The notes below the pieces were generated by a model, which saw only the letters and a program-made list of their open reading frames with translations, did not search any database and had not been told where the DNA came from. Shown one piece after another: positions 33,180-46,252 of a stretch of DNA of 64,000 nucleotides (its first letter is position 1; each line of letters opens with the position of its first letter). The stretch is taken from the NCBI GenBank assembly GCA_032622095.1, contig CP136064.1:7807512-7871511 (forward strand), in the 5' to 3' direction. Source of the stretch: Siphonodentalium dalli. Its lineage: Eukaryota > Mollusca > Scaphopoda > Gadilida > Siphonodentaliidae. The position numbers and the translations under genes were made by a program.

Positions 33180-34740
33180 GTGAAATGATGAGGATGGCAA
33201 TGAAGTAGATTTTTATGGGATGCAGGGGTATTGTTATCAATGGAGTTGTTTTAGTATAATAGAACATTAAGGAAACTGATTGTGCAGCAATACAAGTTTA
33301 TTCAAGGACAACAAACTAACTAAAGATAAAATACATGTATAGAAACACATGTAATATATAAATATATAAACTCATTAAACTGCATGGGTTAAAAAACTTA
33401 CTGACAACAAGAGTTGGGTTAAAATTTTGATTAAAAAACACTTGCAAAGTCCCTCTTCATACATGTATATGGTATGTTAGGCAAGTTACATGTACATGTA
33501 GTTGCAATGTATACTAGTACCGGTACATGACATACCGGTGGACACAAAAATCATTATTTTAGTTCCAATGTCATTTACCAGAATACATGTACATGTTGTA
33601 CCTTGCAACTACATCTACAGTGAGGTAGTTTTGTCTCATTTAAACTTTCTAAATGGGTTTCTCCCTTTGAATGACATAAACTAATGTGAGTATACACATG
33701 AGCTGTGGTGTGAAATACACACCAAAAAATTATTTCTTAGTCTGAGGACATGTTTCCTGTCATTATCTTACTGCTTACAAATATAGATTTGTAATAATGT
33801 GCTGTAATGCTCCAGAAATAGTCATATTTTGTCCTGGTTGATAAGAACATATTATTTCTTAGTGTTAGAAGGACATGTTGTCTGATATTATTTGACTCAT
33901 AAACCCCCAAATGTACATGTAAACAGAACATTCAGGAAAGAGACACACCATCTTTATCCTGTTTTATATCAGTACTAAGTAGCAATATTGATCAGATAGC
34001 AAAATATGCTATAAATAGATTTCAGATGGTAGAGATTAAACAATCACATTAATTGCACCAACTCGAAACAGTTAACATACCCTGTAGAATACAGACTATG
34101 ATCAAGGAGGGTGTCACACACACCCCACCCCGCTTTGGTATGTGATATTCAAGCCATTTTCAGGTGGTATGCTATATACATGTACATACCCAATGTTATC
34201 TGGTACTAGGATTTCACACGGCAATATAACCGGCATTCACGATTCAGCAAAAAGGCTAGTATGCAGATATAATAGCAGAAAATTATAAAATTTTTGAGTA
34301 TTTTCCAGCTTAAACAGACCCAAGTGATATATTTTTATCTAATTCAGTCTAATGGCTCTTGATATGTTGATGTTTTGGATACTATTTCAGCAAATGTGAG
34401 AAAAAGTGGCTTCTTTGGGGCATCAGCTTGTCTGAAAAATATATCAAGGTCCCCTAAATCCGATACTACATTTCAGAACAATCCAACCAGTGTCCCATGA
34501 AATGGTGGATAATAAACTATCATACCAAATTTGATTCAGATTTGATCACACAAACTAAAATTATGATGCGGAAACCAGAAATTAACACGATTCTAAGTCG
34601 AAAAAGGGCCATAACTCTCGCAAAAATGAGCGGAGCACACCTATATTCGAACTTGACCTGTATTTTGGTCTGATAAACTTACATACCACATGAAGTTATC
34701 ATCCGGAAACCTACAATTTTCAAAGTTTAAATGTCTATTA
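33180..34740. other. Gene-free AT-rich DNA
   Basis: No convincing gene. Short ORFs lack any family signature. Scattered GTACATGTA-type microsatellite (for example near 33450-33600). Confidence 0.6.
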
Positions 34741-35120
34741 GGCGACACCAATTTTTAAGTCTGGTTTACGAACATGTGGGCTGATGTGGGGAGAAAAAAA
34801 GTAGATGCAGGAGGGGAAAAAAATAAAAATAAAAAAAATTGTCCCCCCCAATTTATATCAAGTAAATCTTGAAATTTTACATAAATTTTACAAAAATTGT
34901 GAAAAAAAACTTTTCGAATGAAATTCTGAACCAAACAAGACATTTCTTGTCATGAAAATATGGATCTGCAAATGATCATAAGCAGAACCGGATGCGACAG
35001 CACATGAAAATCAGTACGCGTGTAAAAAAATTTGGGACAAAAAATTAAAAAAAAAATTCATGAAATGGAAAAAAAGTTGTAGGAGGTGTTCGTAAACCGG
35101 ACTTAAAAATTGGTGTCGCC
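34741..35120. mobile_element. PIF/Harbinger-like MITE, copy 1 (380 bp)
   Basis: Ends GGCGACACCAATTTTTAAGT and its inverse, over 30 bp of TIR with one or two mismatches. Flanked by TTA on both sides, the 3-bp duplication typical of PIF/Harbinger. The interior is A/T-rich with no coding capacity. A second copy in opposite orientation is at 42076-42454. Confidence 0.82.
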
Positions 35121-35150
35121 TTATGTGTATATAACTCATATAGCTAACTA

Positions 35151-36094
35151 TTAAAGGTGCTCAATCAGATTCGATGGTCCCCATATAATTAGATTCCAAC
35201 AACAACATTTTTTTTAGAAATGCTGCTTCAGTAATATCAGAATCGATTAATTGCCCAAAAATAATGCTAACCACTGTCAACTACATGTATAGTATAAAAT
35301 CGCCTGATACGTTATATTTATCAACATGCTGTTCGACGAAGTTTGACCTTATTATCAACACAAAGCCTCTTCATTTTAGAGTTATCCATCTTCATCCGCA
35401 ATTTGGTCTGAGACCGTCGGCTCGTCAAATTTTTCTGGGCCACTATTAAGTATCGATGGTGATAAATATTAAAATTTCAAAAATTGATATCTAATAACTC
35501 TGAGCTTTGATACATGTAGGTGGGTCCCTCGACTTGATTAAAATATTTTTACCCCCCCCCCGATTCCATATACATGTATATGTAAATAGCAAATGAGGGG
35601 CACTTAATCGGATTATGCATCTTTAAACTGTATTTGAATTTAAAGATGCATAATCTGATGATTAAGGGCCCCCTGAATTAATGCTCGCACATTACTCTTT
35701 ATTTGGACTTGGGGGGTAAAAGATATTTGGTACGAGTCGAGGAACCCACCACCTATCAAAGCTCAGAGTTATTAGATATCAATTTTTGAAATATACTATT
35801 TTTCACGATCAAGAATTAATAGTGGCCCACGGTCTCGGACCAAATTTCAGATGAAGATGGATAACTCTAAAATCAAGAGGCTTTCTGTTGATAATAAGGC
35901 CAAATTTTGTAGAACAACATGTTGATAAATAACATATGTCAGGCAATTGTATACTTTAGTTGACAGTGGTTAGCATTATTTTAGGGCAATTAATCAATTC
36001 TGATAACGTAACTGAAGCAGCCTTTCTAAATACAAATGTATGATGTTGGAATCTGATTATATGGGTATCATCGAACCGGATTGAGTACCTTTAA
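35151..36094. mobile_element. 944-bp foldback element flanked by TTAA
   Basis: Two arms of about 450 bp are imperfect inverted repeats centred near 35633. Ends read TTAA-AGGTGCTCAATC and its inverse GATTGAGTACCT-TTAA, suggesting a piggyBac-type TTAA target. No coding capacity. Transcripts would fold into a long double-stranded RNA. Confidence 0.8.
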
Positions 36095-36693
36095 AATGAA
36101 CTGTATCCAGTATAAACATGTTAAACCTGATAATTAATTAGAGCATGCAGTCCCTGTTGACATGCGGTATCCGCTGGTAATCTTACCACAGTAATATGTG
36201 TTAACTGTGATAACCAAGTTAATTGTTTTTACCACAAAAATTCTGAATTCTATCTAGACATTTTGAAACAATAAAAAAAAATTCTGGTGTGATTACAATG
36301 TCAACTTTAAAACAAAATTCATATTAACATCGCATGAAAAATACAGCCTAACTGCAAATGTGAGGTGGACCACATTCTGCGGCGGTATAACTGACTGCGG
36401 TTGATCGCATGAACACGCCTGAATACTGCAGTAATACCTGAGTAATATAAGGCGAGTTGATTAATTAAAGCATAGCTGTAATTTTACATGTATGTTCTAT
36501 AGACTTTGTTGGGAAAGAGAATATAGCTGTGCGACAATGTTAATCCTGATGAGCTAAGTTAGAAATTTTTCAATCGAAACCTCATAAAAAAAAATTGAAA
36601 TTCAGTTCTCAATTTTCGAACACTTCTAGGAAATTGTTCAAAAATATTGTTAAAAGATGCCCATTCGATTTGACACTGTAAATATACCCTGTT
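36095..36693. other. Gene-free spacer
   Basis: No gene, RNA or repeat boundary recognised. Confidence 0.5.
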
Positions 36694-36817
36694 CAAGTGT
36701 TCCTGCTAATGTGCTATGATGCGGTTGGGTCCTGCTTAATTGCTATGAATTGCACTACCCGCATCATAGCAATTCAGCAGGACCACCAGCATCATAGCAT
36801 ATTAGCAGGACCACTTG
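36694..36817. mobile_element. 124-bp palindromic element (short form)
   Basis: Ends CAAGTGTTCCTGCTAATGTG and CATATTAGCAGGACCACTTG are inverted repeats; almost the whole length folds back. The same ends bound 62114-63070, so this looks like an internally deleted relative. Confidence 0.75.
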
Positions 36818-37233
36818 GCCAGTGGTAAAATAGTTTGTTTTCCATACGGATACGTGTTTTCAAATAATCATGTAATGATATCTAACATACATGTATATGA
36901 TCCCATTTATAAGTTTTATTCATCACGGCCAGATAAACTTTGTATACAGACAGTTTTACCAAACTTAGAATTTTTATTAGGTGCTTTCATTGTAGCTGTA
37001 ATTACTAGTATTAAAAGAGTGCTCAATAAAGTTTGTTTTATCATTTATGCTCATTTGGAATTTGGATGCTATTTAATTCTGTTTATCTATATAATTGGCT
37101 GCACTGCTAAATTTTGACTCATTTCAGTCATTTGATGTCAGTACATGTAGTTGTCCATCGAAATGGCGAACACAACCAAAGACAAATTACAAGAGGAAAG
37201 ACAACAAATACATTTGATGTGCACTAAAACAGA
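36818..37233. other. Gene-free spacer
   Basis: A 100-codon open frame (36815-37117) is AT-rich, has no recognisable domain and starts inside the palindromic element; I do not call it a gene. Confidence 0.5.
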
Positions 37234-37235
37234 TA

Positions 37236-37400
37236 CAGTAGTGCCCTAAGAAATCGACCCCTTAACCACAGCAGAATTATGTGTAACTTTCAGGATTTAG
37301 TCGGATATATGGCTTGTTGCCATTCATCGGAAAGCTCTCCCCGAGTTTAATACCCGTAATTCTGCTGTGGTTAAGGAGTCGATTAATTAGAGCATTACTG
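37236..37400. mobile_element. TA-flanked hairpin MITE, copy 1 (165 bp)
   Basis: TIR CAGTARTGC... with TA on both sides, as in Tc1/mariner-derived MITEs. Related to 38903-39117; the left arm is more diverged and the middle is shorter. Confidence 0.75.
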
Positions 37401-38902
37401 TAGTTACAAATGTATGTCTAGCCTCCTGTTGTGTCACTAATAAGATCTTTAATTCACATATGGTACACATGTACATGTACATGTACTATATAGTACCCGT
37501 TCAAGCGTTTACAAGTGTCAGTCATCGAGAAACTGACCAAAAGTTTTGGTAGTATATAATATAGGCTAGCACTGCACTTGGGCTACATGTACATGTACTG
37601 TAAGTGATTATAATGTACTATTTTTATATTCTGCTGTGAAAGTGTTGCTGAATGAAATTTAAGTTTACCCCGATATTCTAAGTCCGCTCGACTAAGATGG
37701 GTTTTTTCTCGAAAACTGATATCTGAATATACATGACTTTTTGTACGTCTTCCACTGGTTGGTATTCCCTCTAAAATGACTAATTTTAACTGATTAGATT
37801 AGCCCTGGTATGGAAAACTCTAACTGTTATAGCCCGATGAGCGGTTTACTGCCAACAGCGGTGATGATATGATGACCAGCGTTGTGCATGGCATATGTTG
37901 ATCCAGGTAAGAATGCTACCATACATTCCAAACATTCATTAAATATCTTATTAATAGTAACCCAAACTACACAAGAGACTAGTATAACTAAGATTGGGCT
38001 CGATTAATGATGTGACACTTTCAGTACTTCATTTACTAGTAGCCTGGTACTGGTGGGCCTGGCTACAGATACTTGTTTGGCGTGTTTGAGGCCTGTGGCA
38101 CAAGGGCAGCAGAATCAATTAAAATTTCTCTTATTGTAGTGTAGTACATGTACATGAATAGTACCGGTAGTACAGCACACAAAGAGGTATATAGTACCGG
38201 CACATGTACATGTATTCTCTCTGTTTTCACACATGTTTTTTTTCAATTTAACAACATGAGTCTTTTATGACACATACATGTACTAAAGTGAAAGTAGGCC
38301 TACATGTATATAATGTGCACCCAGTATACCGGTACATGTACTGATATATTACATTGCAATACAGTCCGAGTACAATGATATAGCAAAATTATGCATAGTA
38401 GAATAACAACCTTTTGTACAAACAGTCCTGACAATGATATACCGGGATATCATGGTGATAGTTCATACATTTGGAATTACCGAATACCTGAGTTTGTGGA
38501 TAGACCGCTTCATGCGATGTTTATGTGAATTTTTATTTTTAAGTCGGCATTGCGTACGGTAGTCCTATAAACCACACCAGAGAATAGCAATTGTCGGTCA
38601 GTGACCAACTTCTTATGTTTATGCAATCGATACAATCCGGTTCTGCTTTTGATGTCCAGTTCGATATTTGTGGTGTGTTCTTGTGCAAAAATATAATTCT
38701 AACTAATGCGCCAAAAATCAGGTTTATAAATTTATCCATTCTTGAGCAAGAGCAACTCGTAAAACTTGTATGGTATAACATTCCAAACTGAGTATTTCTG
38801 CTATCAAACCATATGATAATAATGTTGAACCGGACATCGAAATCTGAACCGCATTTATGGATTGCAGCACGTGATGTTGAATAAACAGTTATAGAGGATA
38901 TA
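37401..38902. other. Gene-free DNA with GTACATGTAC microsatellite
   Basis: Tandem ACATGT palindromes at 37465-37485, 37584-37600 and 38140-38340. Overlapping 66- and 80-codon frames near 38540-38790 have no recognisable family. Confidence 0.55.
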
Positions 38903-39117
38903 CAGTAATGCTCTAATTAATCGACTCCTTAACTACAGCAGAATTATGGGTAACTTTTCAGGATTTAGTCGGAAATATGGGTTGATGCCATTCATCGGAG
39001 CTCTCGGTGAGAGCTTTCCGATGAATGGCAACAAGCCATATTTCGGACTAAATCCTGAAAAGTTACCCATAATTCTGCTGTAGTTAAGGAGTCGATTAAT
39101 TAGCTCTAGAATTACTG
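38903..39117. mobile_element. TA-flanked hairpin MITE, copy 2 (215 bp)
   Basis: A near-perfect palindrome across its whole length, TIR CAGTAATGCTCTAATTAATC, flanked by TA. The arms meet near 39005. Confidence 0.82.
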
Positions 39118-40649
39118 TAACATGGTTTATAATATACAAATGTATACTGTATGGGAAACATCAGAGGTTTACAAAGTAATAAAAACATTTGATTTGTTCT
39201 TTATTCTTGTGGTTATATACACGTACATACATGTATTCTAAAAATAAATGTCCTTTACAACGTGGATCAATGAAATGCGGTTGTTGCATTTAAAATGCAT
39301 TGAGGGTGCATTGTGTCACGCCACTTTGTAAATGCCTTAATGACAGCATTTAAATTAAATGCACTGCATTGGGAATAATCGCAGTCGCATTGAAATTACC
39401 GATCATTGCGCCGAAAAAGTATACTAGTATGAACACCCAAATAACGATACGATAGTGTATTTTGCAATTTTAGTTAAAATTTTGTTTAATTTAAATTCAC
39501 ATCTGAATAATTCTGTGTTATTTTCCCACTCCTGGTGTACATGTATATGTTCGGAATCGGACATTCATGATGTAGTTTTCCATTCAAAATGGAATAAACA
39601 TAAATAAACACTGTTGACATTAATTGTTTTATAATCAGAATCTGAGAATCATGATTCTCATTTTGATTCTAGTAAAAAGTCTTGATTCCCTGTAGAAAGT
39701 GAAACACTAACATTTTGATTATTGCCAAAAATCTGATGGATTTTAAGGCCTGCATCAAGACATTTGTTTGTGAATAAATCAAGGTAAATGTGTTAAAATA
39801 TGAACGCATTTACAAATGCGTTGCTCCAAAATCGCAAAGTAGATTCGAACATGTGGTCGCTTTTCTAAGAAATTTGTGAGTGGTCTGTACATGCACATAC
39901 ATGTAAGTTACTTGACCAATTACACAAGGAGTCGAGGGACACAATCAATGAGGACGTTTGTACTAAAAAATATTTTTTTACGCAAGGAACGAACACAAGG
40001 CCACTTTCTTAATTTATATTATGAGCCAACAAGACAGATCGTAAATCGCTGTTATATGACAATATATGTGGCCATCATAATGGTCGACAGGCATGACGCC
40101 AACAAAAACCAATCTGTCAGGCCAATATAAAGAAGTCGCGACTTATTGCTGGTGGAACCTATTAAAGGCATCGTTCCATTTCGTTAATAACAACTTACAT
40201 GTAACATTCACCTCCACCTCTTTACTCTTGGGCTCCAAATAAATATGCATGCACCAGCTGCATCCACGTTTATTATTTTTCTTGGGAAATCCCCCCCCCC
40301 TTGCACAGTGCTTATTTGGGTCTGCACGTTTATTAATATTTTGAAGCTATGAAAATTTAAATCAGCACAAATTCAAGATTTCTATATGATTCAGATGTAA
40401 AAATGATCAACACGTCTACATTAGTTACTAGCTAAACAAGACATTTTGTCATATGTTTATACTTTACTGTGAAATTGCGTTTCTTCCGTTCTCCATGAAC
40501 GGATTCTCAAAATGTTTGGTTTTCCAAAAAACAAGGATTCGAACTGTCTGAACTGAACTCCATGCGTTTGTTTAAATAGATGAATAAATAATGGGAAAGA
40601 CATACAATCCTAGTTCATAATGAATTTAGGTATATAAATATAAATAATA
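39118..40649. other. Gene-free DNA
   Basis: Contains a poly-C tract (about 40291-40301), GCATTT-rich sequence at 39270-39400, and one copy of a motif containing GCACNNTNNTTATTTGGGTC. No gene recognised. Confidence 0.5.
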
Positions 40650-41160
40650 AACGGCGGATTCAACGTGGTCATGGGTTTTGACCGTGTTAAAAAAATCAGC
40701 AAACTCTGCATGAACCCCGAAGTTTGCTGATTTTTTCTCGCGGTCAAAACCCCATGACCGCATTGAAACCGCCGTTCATTTCTTATATGAATAACACAAT
40801 TTAAGATTGGTGAATTATTTCTTTTGGTTAATTTAATAAACGTACAGGACCAAATAACGATCGTACAGGTGGGAATTTTATCTCGATTTTAATAATCGTA
40901 CATTAGGCACTCAAGAGTAGTACATATTCAAGTATGTGGCAAACCAAAAAAACACCACATGATACATACATGTACCTGTACTACATGTTGACTCGTATAC
41001 CTGAACCTGCTATAAAAATTATTTGGTTAACCACAGTTGATGTTTTGCTCAGAGTTCCCCCTGCACTATTATTTGGGTCTGTACTTTTATTAACTTTCAA
41101 TGGAATTTCCCCCCCCCGCACTATTATTTGGGCCTGCACTTTTATTTGGAGCCTGAGAGT
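40222..41160. repeat. Dispersed poly-C plus TTATTTGGGYCTG motif copies
   Basis: Three similar direct copies of C-run, GCAC, TTATTTGGGTCTGCAC at about 40287-40330, 41057-41090 and 41108-41150, and an inverted GGCTCCAAATAAA at 40230-40245. These may be relics of one repeat family; boundaries are unclear. Confidence 0.35.
40650..40776. repeat. 127-bp near-perfect inverted repeat
   Basis: Arms of about 55 bp begin AACGGCGG and end CCGCCGTT, with a 17-bp loop near 40713. Likely a tiny foldback element; no target duplication identified. Confidence 0.75.
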
Positions 41161-41201
41161 AAGTTGCATTGACATTTATTTTCACGAATTACCATGCTAA
41201 A

Positions 41202-41889
41202 GGCCAAAGAAAAAAGATTGTATGTTTCCGGTAAAAAAATTTAGGGTAGGTAGGTAGGGAATTTTTTTTATTTTATTTTGATATTTTTTATCCAGCTGCA
41301 GAAATATTGAACTACCTCGACCAAAGTGACATAAAATGCCAACCCGTGCCATGGGGAAAGTATTACTTGATCAACACAGTGGAAATATACATTAAGATTG
41401 ATAAAAAACCAAACTTACTTCATGCTTACGTATGTTTTTTATTATATCTAATACCACATTTTCATAAATTTGGCTATAAACTTGGTACAAAATTGATGTC
41501 ACTAACTTTTTATAAGAATTTTACCAATAATACCGCCATTATACCGTACATGTATTGTGACGATTACATCCCATTGTCTGGGGGTAGCCAGTACACCCAC
41601 CGAGCATGCCTGGTTTTTGGAAACAGTAGCTACTAGTACATGTATACACCTAATATATGCAGTGATAACCTCTTTACATGTATATATACAGATACACACC
41701 CACCATGTCTGTTGATAGTGTTCCATAAGTCCCAAACAAGACATAAAGCAGGCAGGAGATCCACTCTCAGGAAATTAAAATTGCGAAAATTTTGACTTTT
41801 TCTCAAAATATCAATAAAAAGTTTAGGGTCGGCGGGTTATTTTTAGGGTCGGTCGATGTACGGAAACATAGTATCTTTTTTCTTTGGCC
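41202..41889. mobile_element. TIR element flanked by TAA (about 690 bp)
   Basis: GGCCAAAGAAAAAAGAT and its inverse bound the segment, with TAA at 41198-41200 and 41890-41892. The inner ends share TTTAGGGT motifs. A 109-codon frame inside has no recognisable domain. Possibly Harbinger-like by its 3-bp target. Confidence 0.6.
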
Positions 41890-42075
41890 TAAGGAACATT
41901 GCAACTGGTTTGAAGTAACATGACCGCGTTGCGTCAACACTGGAACTGCATTGATGGTAATTTTCAACATGGTCTCACTGAGGTTCTATCAAATATAAAT
42001 ACTAGTATGGTTGAGGCCAACTTGAGGGAGACAATTATTTTGAGAATATGTGATCCTGTGTTAACATGAGCCTAA

Positions 42076-42454
42076 GGCGACACCAATTTTTAAGTCTGGT
42101 TTACGAACACCTCCTACAACTTTGTTTCCATTTCATGAATTTTTTTTTTAATTTTTTTGTCCCAAAATATTTTACACGCGTACTGATTTTCATGTGCTGT
42201 CGCATCCGGTTCTGCTTATGATCATTTACAGATCCATATTTTCATGTATTTCATGACAAGATATGTCTTGTTTGGTTTGAACAGAATTTCATTCAAAAAC
42301 ATTTTTTCACAATTTTTGTAAAATTTATGTAAAATTCCACGATTTACTTGATATAAATTGGGGGGACAATCTTTTTTATTTTTATTTTTTTCCCTCCTGC
42401 ATCTACTTTTTTCTCTCCCCACATCGTAAACCAGACTTAAAAATTGGTGTCGCT
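42076..42454. mobile_element. PIF/Harbinger-like MITE, copy 2 (379 bp)
   Basis: Same family as 34741-35120 in inverted orientation; TAA flanks both sides. Confidence 0.8.
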
Positions 42455-42743
42455 TAAATATCATCTGATGGAGTCAAAATCATTGAACCGTCACTTATGC
42501 ATGCACATGTTGTCTTGATGTTGAGTCTGGCTTTCATCATTTTCATTAGTTTTACTGTTAATATCCACCAAAGGTTGAGGTGTTATGGATCAACTGTATG
42601 GCATCGTATGATTCGTATACTGTTATCTTCCGAGTAAATATGGAGTCTCTAATTCTTTTATCAGTCACGCATCTACTCATCAAATAGTATAATCCTCAAA
42701 TATTTGTAGTCCAGGTGATCTCGACTGCACAGTGTGTTTTAAA

Positions 42744-42955
42744 TTTCTTTGCCGTGTAACAACTGTTGTCCCAAGTTTCAATGCCTTGTCCTCCTGGTAT
42801 GTAGGGATTACCAATTTACCATTGCCGTGTTTTAATTTGCAATTTTGATGATGACGCTCACTAAGCTTGTTGATAATTTTCTTTGTCGTGTAACAACTGT
42901 TGTACCAAGTTTCTACGCCGCGTCCTCCTGGTATTTAGGGATTACCGGTGCCTTT
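42744..42955. repeat. Direct duplication, about 132-bp spacing
   Basis: The stretch TTTGYCGTGTAACAACTGTT through GGGATTACC occurs at about 42747 and again at 42879, with several differences. Confidence 0.6.
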
Positions 42956-43364
42956 AATAGCGTCAGATGCATCATTGCCAGTTAATGTACATTAGAGTGG
43001 AACTGAATTAACAATGTCACATTGACACAGTACTCAGTTAAGACCAGTAAAACAGCAAAAGTAGTATTATTGTACAGCAGGCTTATCACTATCAGTACTT
43101 ACTACATGTACTGACCCCTTACTATCGTGGATCAATCTGAATCTGAATGGTTACGCTGCAGATCCCAATTATGGTAATTTCGCAGCGGGCGAGAGAGTCT
43201 CAGATCTTTTCCTTCAGCGCACTCTTGAAGGAATCCACAGGCTGTTGTTGTAGGATTAAGGATTCCTCCAGCTGATTCCAGTCGCATATAGTTCGAACAA
43301 ATGTGGAATTAGCGAACTGAGCTGACACGTATGGTATAGCCTCGTAGCACTGACTGTTGTTCCT

Positions 43365-43721
43365 TTAAATTAGGTGCCGAGGAATTTGGCTGGTGACGTA
43401 GCCTGTCAGAACTTTGCTCTGCGATCTAAGACGCCTTGTTTCGGGTGTAAAGTATTGATTAGGCGGTATAGCCGGGACCAATCCACCCACCACCTTACTC
43501 ATGAATCCCAGCCGATTTATTTTCCGCCGTTTCTGCAATGTTGGTAAATCTAGCTCGTAGAGGATCTTGGTCATATATCCATCTTCTTTGCTCTTATAGT
43601 CTCTTTTAATGAAACGGGCTGCTCTACGCTGGATTCTTTCCAGCTTGTCGATGTGATTTTGTTGGTAGGGGTCCCAGATGGTGTCTGCGTAGTCCATGAT
43701 GATGATCTTCAAACTTCTCAA
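43365..43721 (-). pseudogene. LINE reverse-transcriptase C-terminal fragment
   Basis: 118 codons beginning near DYADTIWDPYQQNHIDKLER, then IQRRAARFI, TLQKRRKINRL: the conserved region after the RT palm and thumb in CR1/Jockey-type non-LTR elements. The EN, catalytic RT and ORF1 regions are missing, so this is a 5'-truncated dead copy. Its sequence differs clearly from the LINE at 48908-53580, so it is another family. Confidence 0.8.
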
Positions 43722-44448
43722 TTCTTCTTCTTCTGGACAGGTGCATTATGAGCAGGCCACTGGCACTACGTCATGATTGTACCGGTACCACAAATTCAAT
43801 TTTGAGAAAATATTCTGGTTATGGCCAGGTAGCTGAGGTACTGTTCAATACTATAGTTGATCCGTTTCGTTATCGCGGCTTAATTCTTACTGTTCCGGGA
43901 ATTGAAATATTTTTTGTCACATGAAATTCAGTCTTTTTCGATATTTGCGCACATCCATGGGGAGAAATCGGCGAATCTTATATATAAGTCCACAGTTTAT
44001 CCGTTTGTACCCAATACACCATTTCCTTCTGTCAATCCGCGTTGATTCGCGACAAAATTAACTCAAAATACCACAAGGAATTATCCGCGCTCCATTTTGA
44101 AGAACGATAACTAAAAGTTAAGATTGTAATTTGGCTGCAGAAACGAAACGAAACGAATTTTGAAACACAATAATTGTATTCACTAATATTTTCCTGTTGG
44201 TATATGGTCTACTATAGTATATGCAATCATTTATTTGAAATAATAAGTATCACTTAGAGAATAATTCTTACTGATAATTAGAAATCTCTTTATTTTGTAT
44301 CCCTTTAATATTAAATAATGGCCCTGAAAATTGTCTGTTTGTCAGTTTAATGTTCACTAATTATAGCTAGGCTGTTAGATAAAGTATGATATTGCTTCAT
44401 TTGTCCGGGGTAGTGTATTGTCATACTGTCATAATAAACTTCAAGTAA
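43722..44448. other. Gene-free spacer
   Basis: No gene or repeat recognised. Confidence 0.5.
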
Positions 44449-46227
44449 TAAGGTAACTACTCGTCAATGATGCTTGAATACATAAATGATTAATAAGGTA
44501 ACAACTACCCGTCAATGATCGACGTCTTAATATAGAAAGGTTTTATAAGGTAACTAACTACACGGCAATGATACTTATTATAGAAGGTTAATAATTTAAC
44601 TTCTTGTCAATGATGCTTTAATATAGAAAGGGTTAATAAGGTAACTACCCGTCAATAATGCTTTAGTGTAGAAATGGTTACTAAGGTAACTACATGTCAA
44701 TGATGCTTTAATAAAGAAAGGGTTAATAAGATAAAGTTCTACACGTCAATGATGCTTAAATATAGAAAGGGCTAATAGGGTAACTACACGTCAATGATGT
44801 TTTAATATAGAAAGGGTTAATATGGTAATTACACGCCAATGGTGCTTTAATATAGAAAGGGTTAATATGGTAACTACCGTCCATGATGCTTTAATATATA
44901 ACTGGCTACTATGATAACTACATGTCAATGATGCTTTATTGTAGAAAGGGTTAATAATGTAACTAATCACCAATGATACTCATTATAAAAAGGGTTAATA
45001 AGGTAACTGCCTGTCAATTATTGCTTCAACGTAGAAAGGGTTAATAAGGTAATTACACGCCAATGGTGCTTTAATATAGAAAGGGTTAATATGGTAACTA
45101 TCAGTCAATGATGCTTTAATATAGAAAGTGTTATAATATGGTAACTGCACGTCAATGATGCTTTGATACAAAAATGGTTAATAAGGTAATTACCCGTCAA
45201 TGGCGCTTTAATATAGAAATGGTTTATAATGTAACTACTCACCAATGATACTTAGTATAGAAAGGGTTGTTTAATGTAACTACCTGTCAATTAATGCTTT
45301 AATATAGAAAAGGTTAATAAGGTAACTACACGCCAATGATACTTAGTATAGAAAGGGTTGGTAAGGTAACTACACGACAATGATACTTTAGTATATAGAG
45401 GGTTAATTAGGCAACTACCCGTCAACGATGCTTTAATATAGAAAGGGTTAACAACTACATGTCAATGCTGCTTTAATACAGAAATGGTTAATAAGGTAAC
45501 TTCACGTCAATGATGCTTTAATATAGAAAGGGTTAATACTGTAACTACTCACCAATGATACTTAGTATAGAACGGGTTAATAAGATAACTACCCAGCAAT
45601 AATGATGCTTTAATATAGAGAGGGTTATAATAAGGTAACTACACGTCAATGATGCTTTAATACATAAATGGTTAATAAGGTAACTACCCGCCAATGGCGC
45701 TTTAATATAGAAAGGGTTAATAATGCAACTACTCACCAATGATACTTAGTATAGAAAGGGTTAATAAGGTAACTACCTGTCAATTAATGCTTTAATATAG
45801 AAAGGGTTAATAAGGCAACTACACGCCAACGGTACTTAGTATAGAAAGGGTTAATAAGGTAACTATATACGACAATGATACTTTGGTATATACAGAGTTA
45901 AGGAGCCAACTACCCGCCAATGATGCTATACTATAGAAAGGGTTAACATTGTAACTACACATCAATGATATTTTAATATAGAAAGGGTTAATAAGGTAAC
46001 TACGCGTCAATGATGCTTTAATAAAGAAAGGGTTAATAAGGTAACTTCACATCAATGGTGCTTTAATATAGAAAGGGTTAATAATGTAACTACTCACCAA
46101 TGTTACTTAGTATAGAAAGGGTTAATAAGGTAACTACCTGTCAATTAATGATTTAATATAGAATGGTTAATAAGGTAACTACACGCCAATGGTGCTGTAA
46201 TATAGAAAGGGTTAATAAGGTGACTTC
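44449..46227. repeat. 45-46 bp minisatellite, about 38 copies
   Basis: Unit of the form GGTAACTACNCGTCAATGAT + GCTTTAATATAGAAAGGGTT + AATAA, with many substitutions and small indels. Single related units occur at 61703-61739 and about 63205-63221, so the unit also exists outside the array. Short minus-strand frames are repeat translation only. Confidence 0.9.
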
Positions 46228-46252
46228 AATGCAGATTATACAGTTTAACAAA

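Noticed and set aside
32484-33267. Long frames rich in PGVPWCFL-type repeats on both strands
   Set aside because: Translation of the ACCCAGG repeat; overlapping frames on both strands give similar repeats.
36815-37117. 100-codon frame
   Set aside because: AT-rich composition, no domain, and it begins inside a palindromic element.
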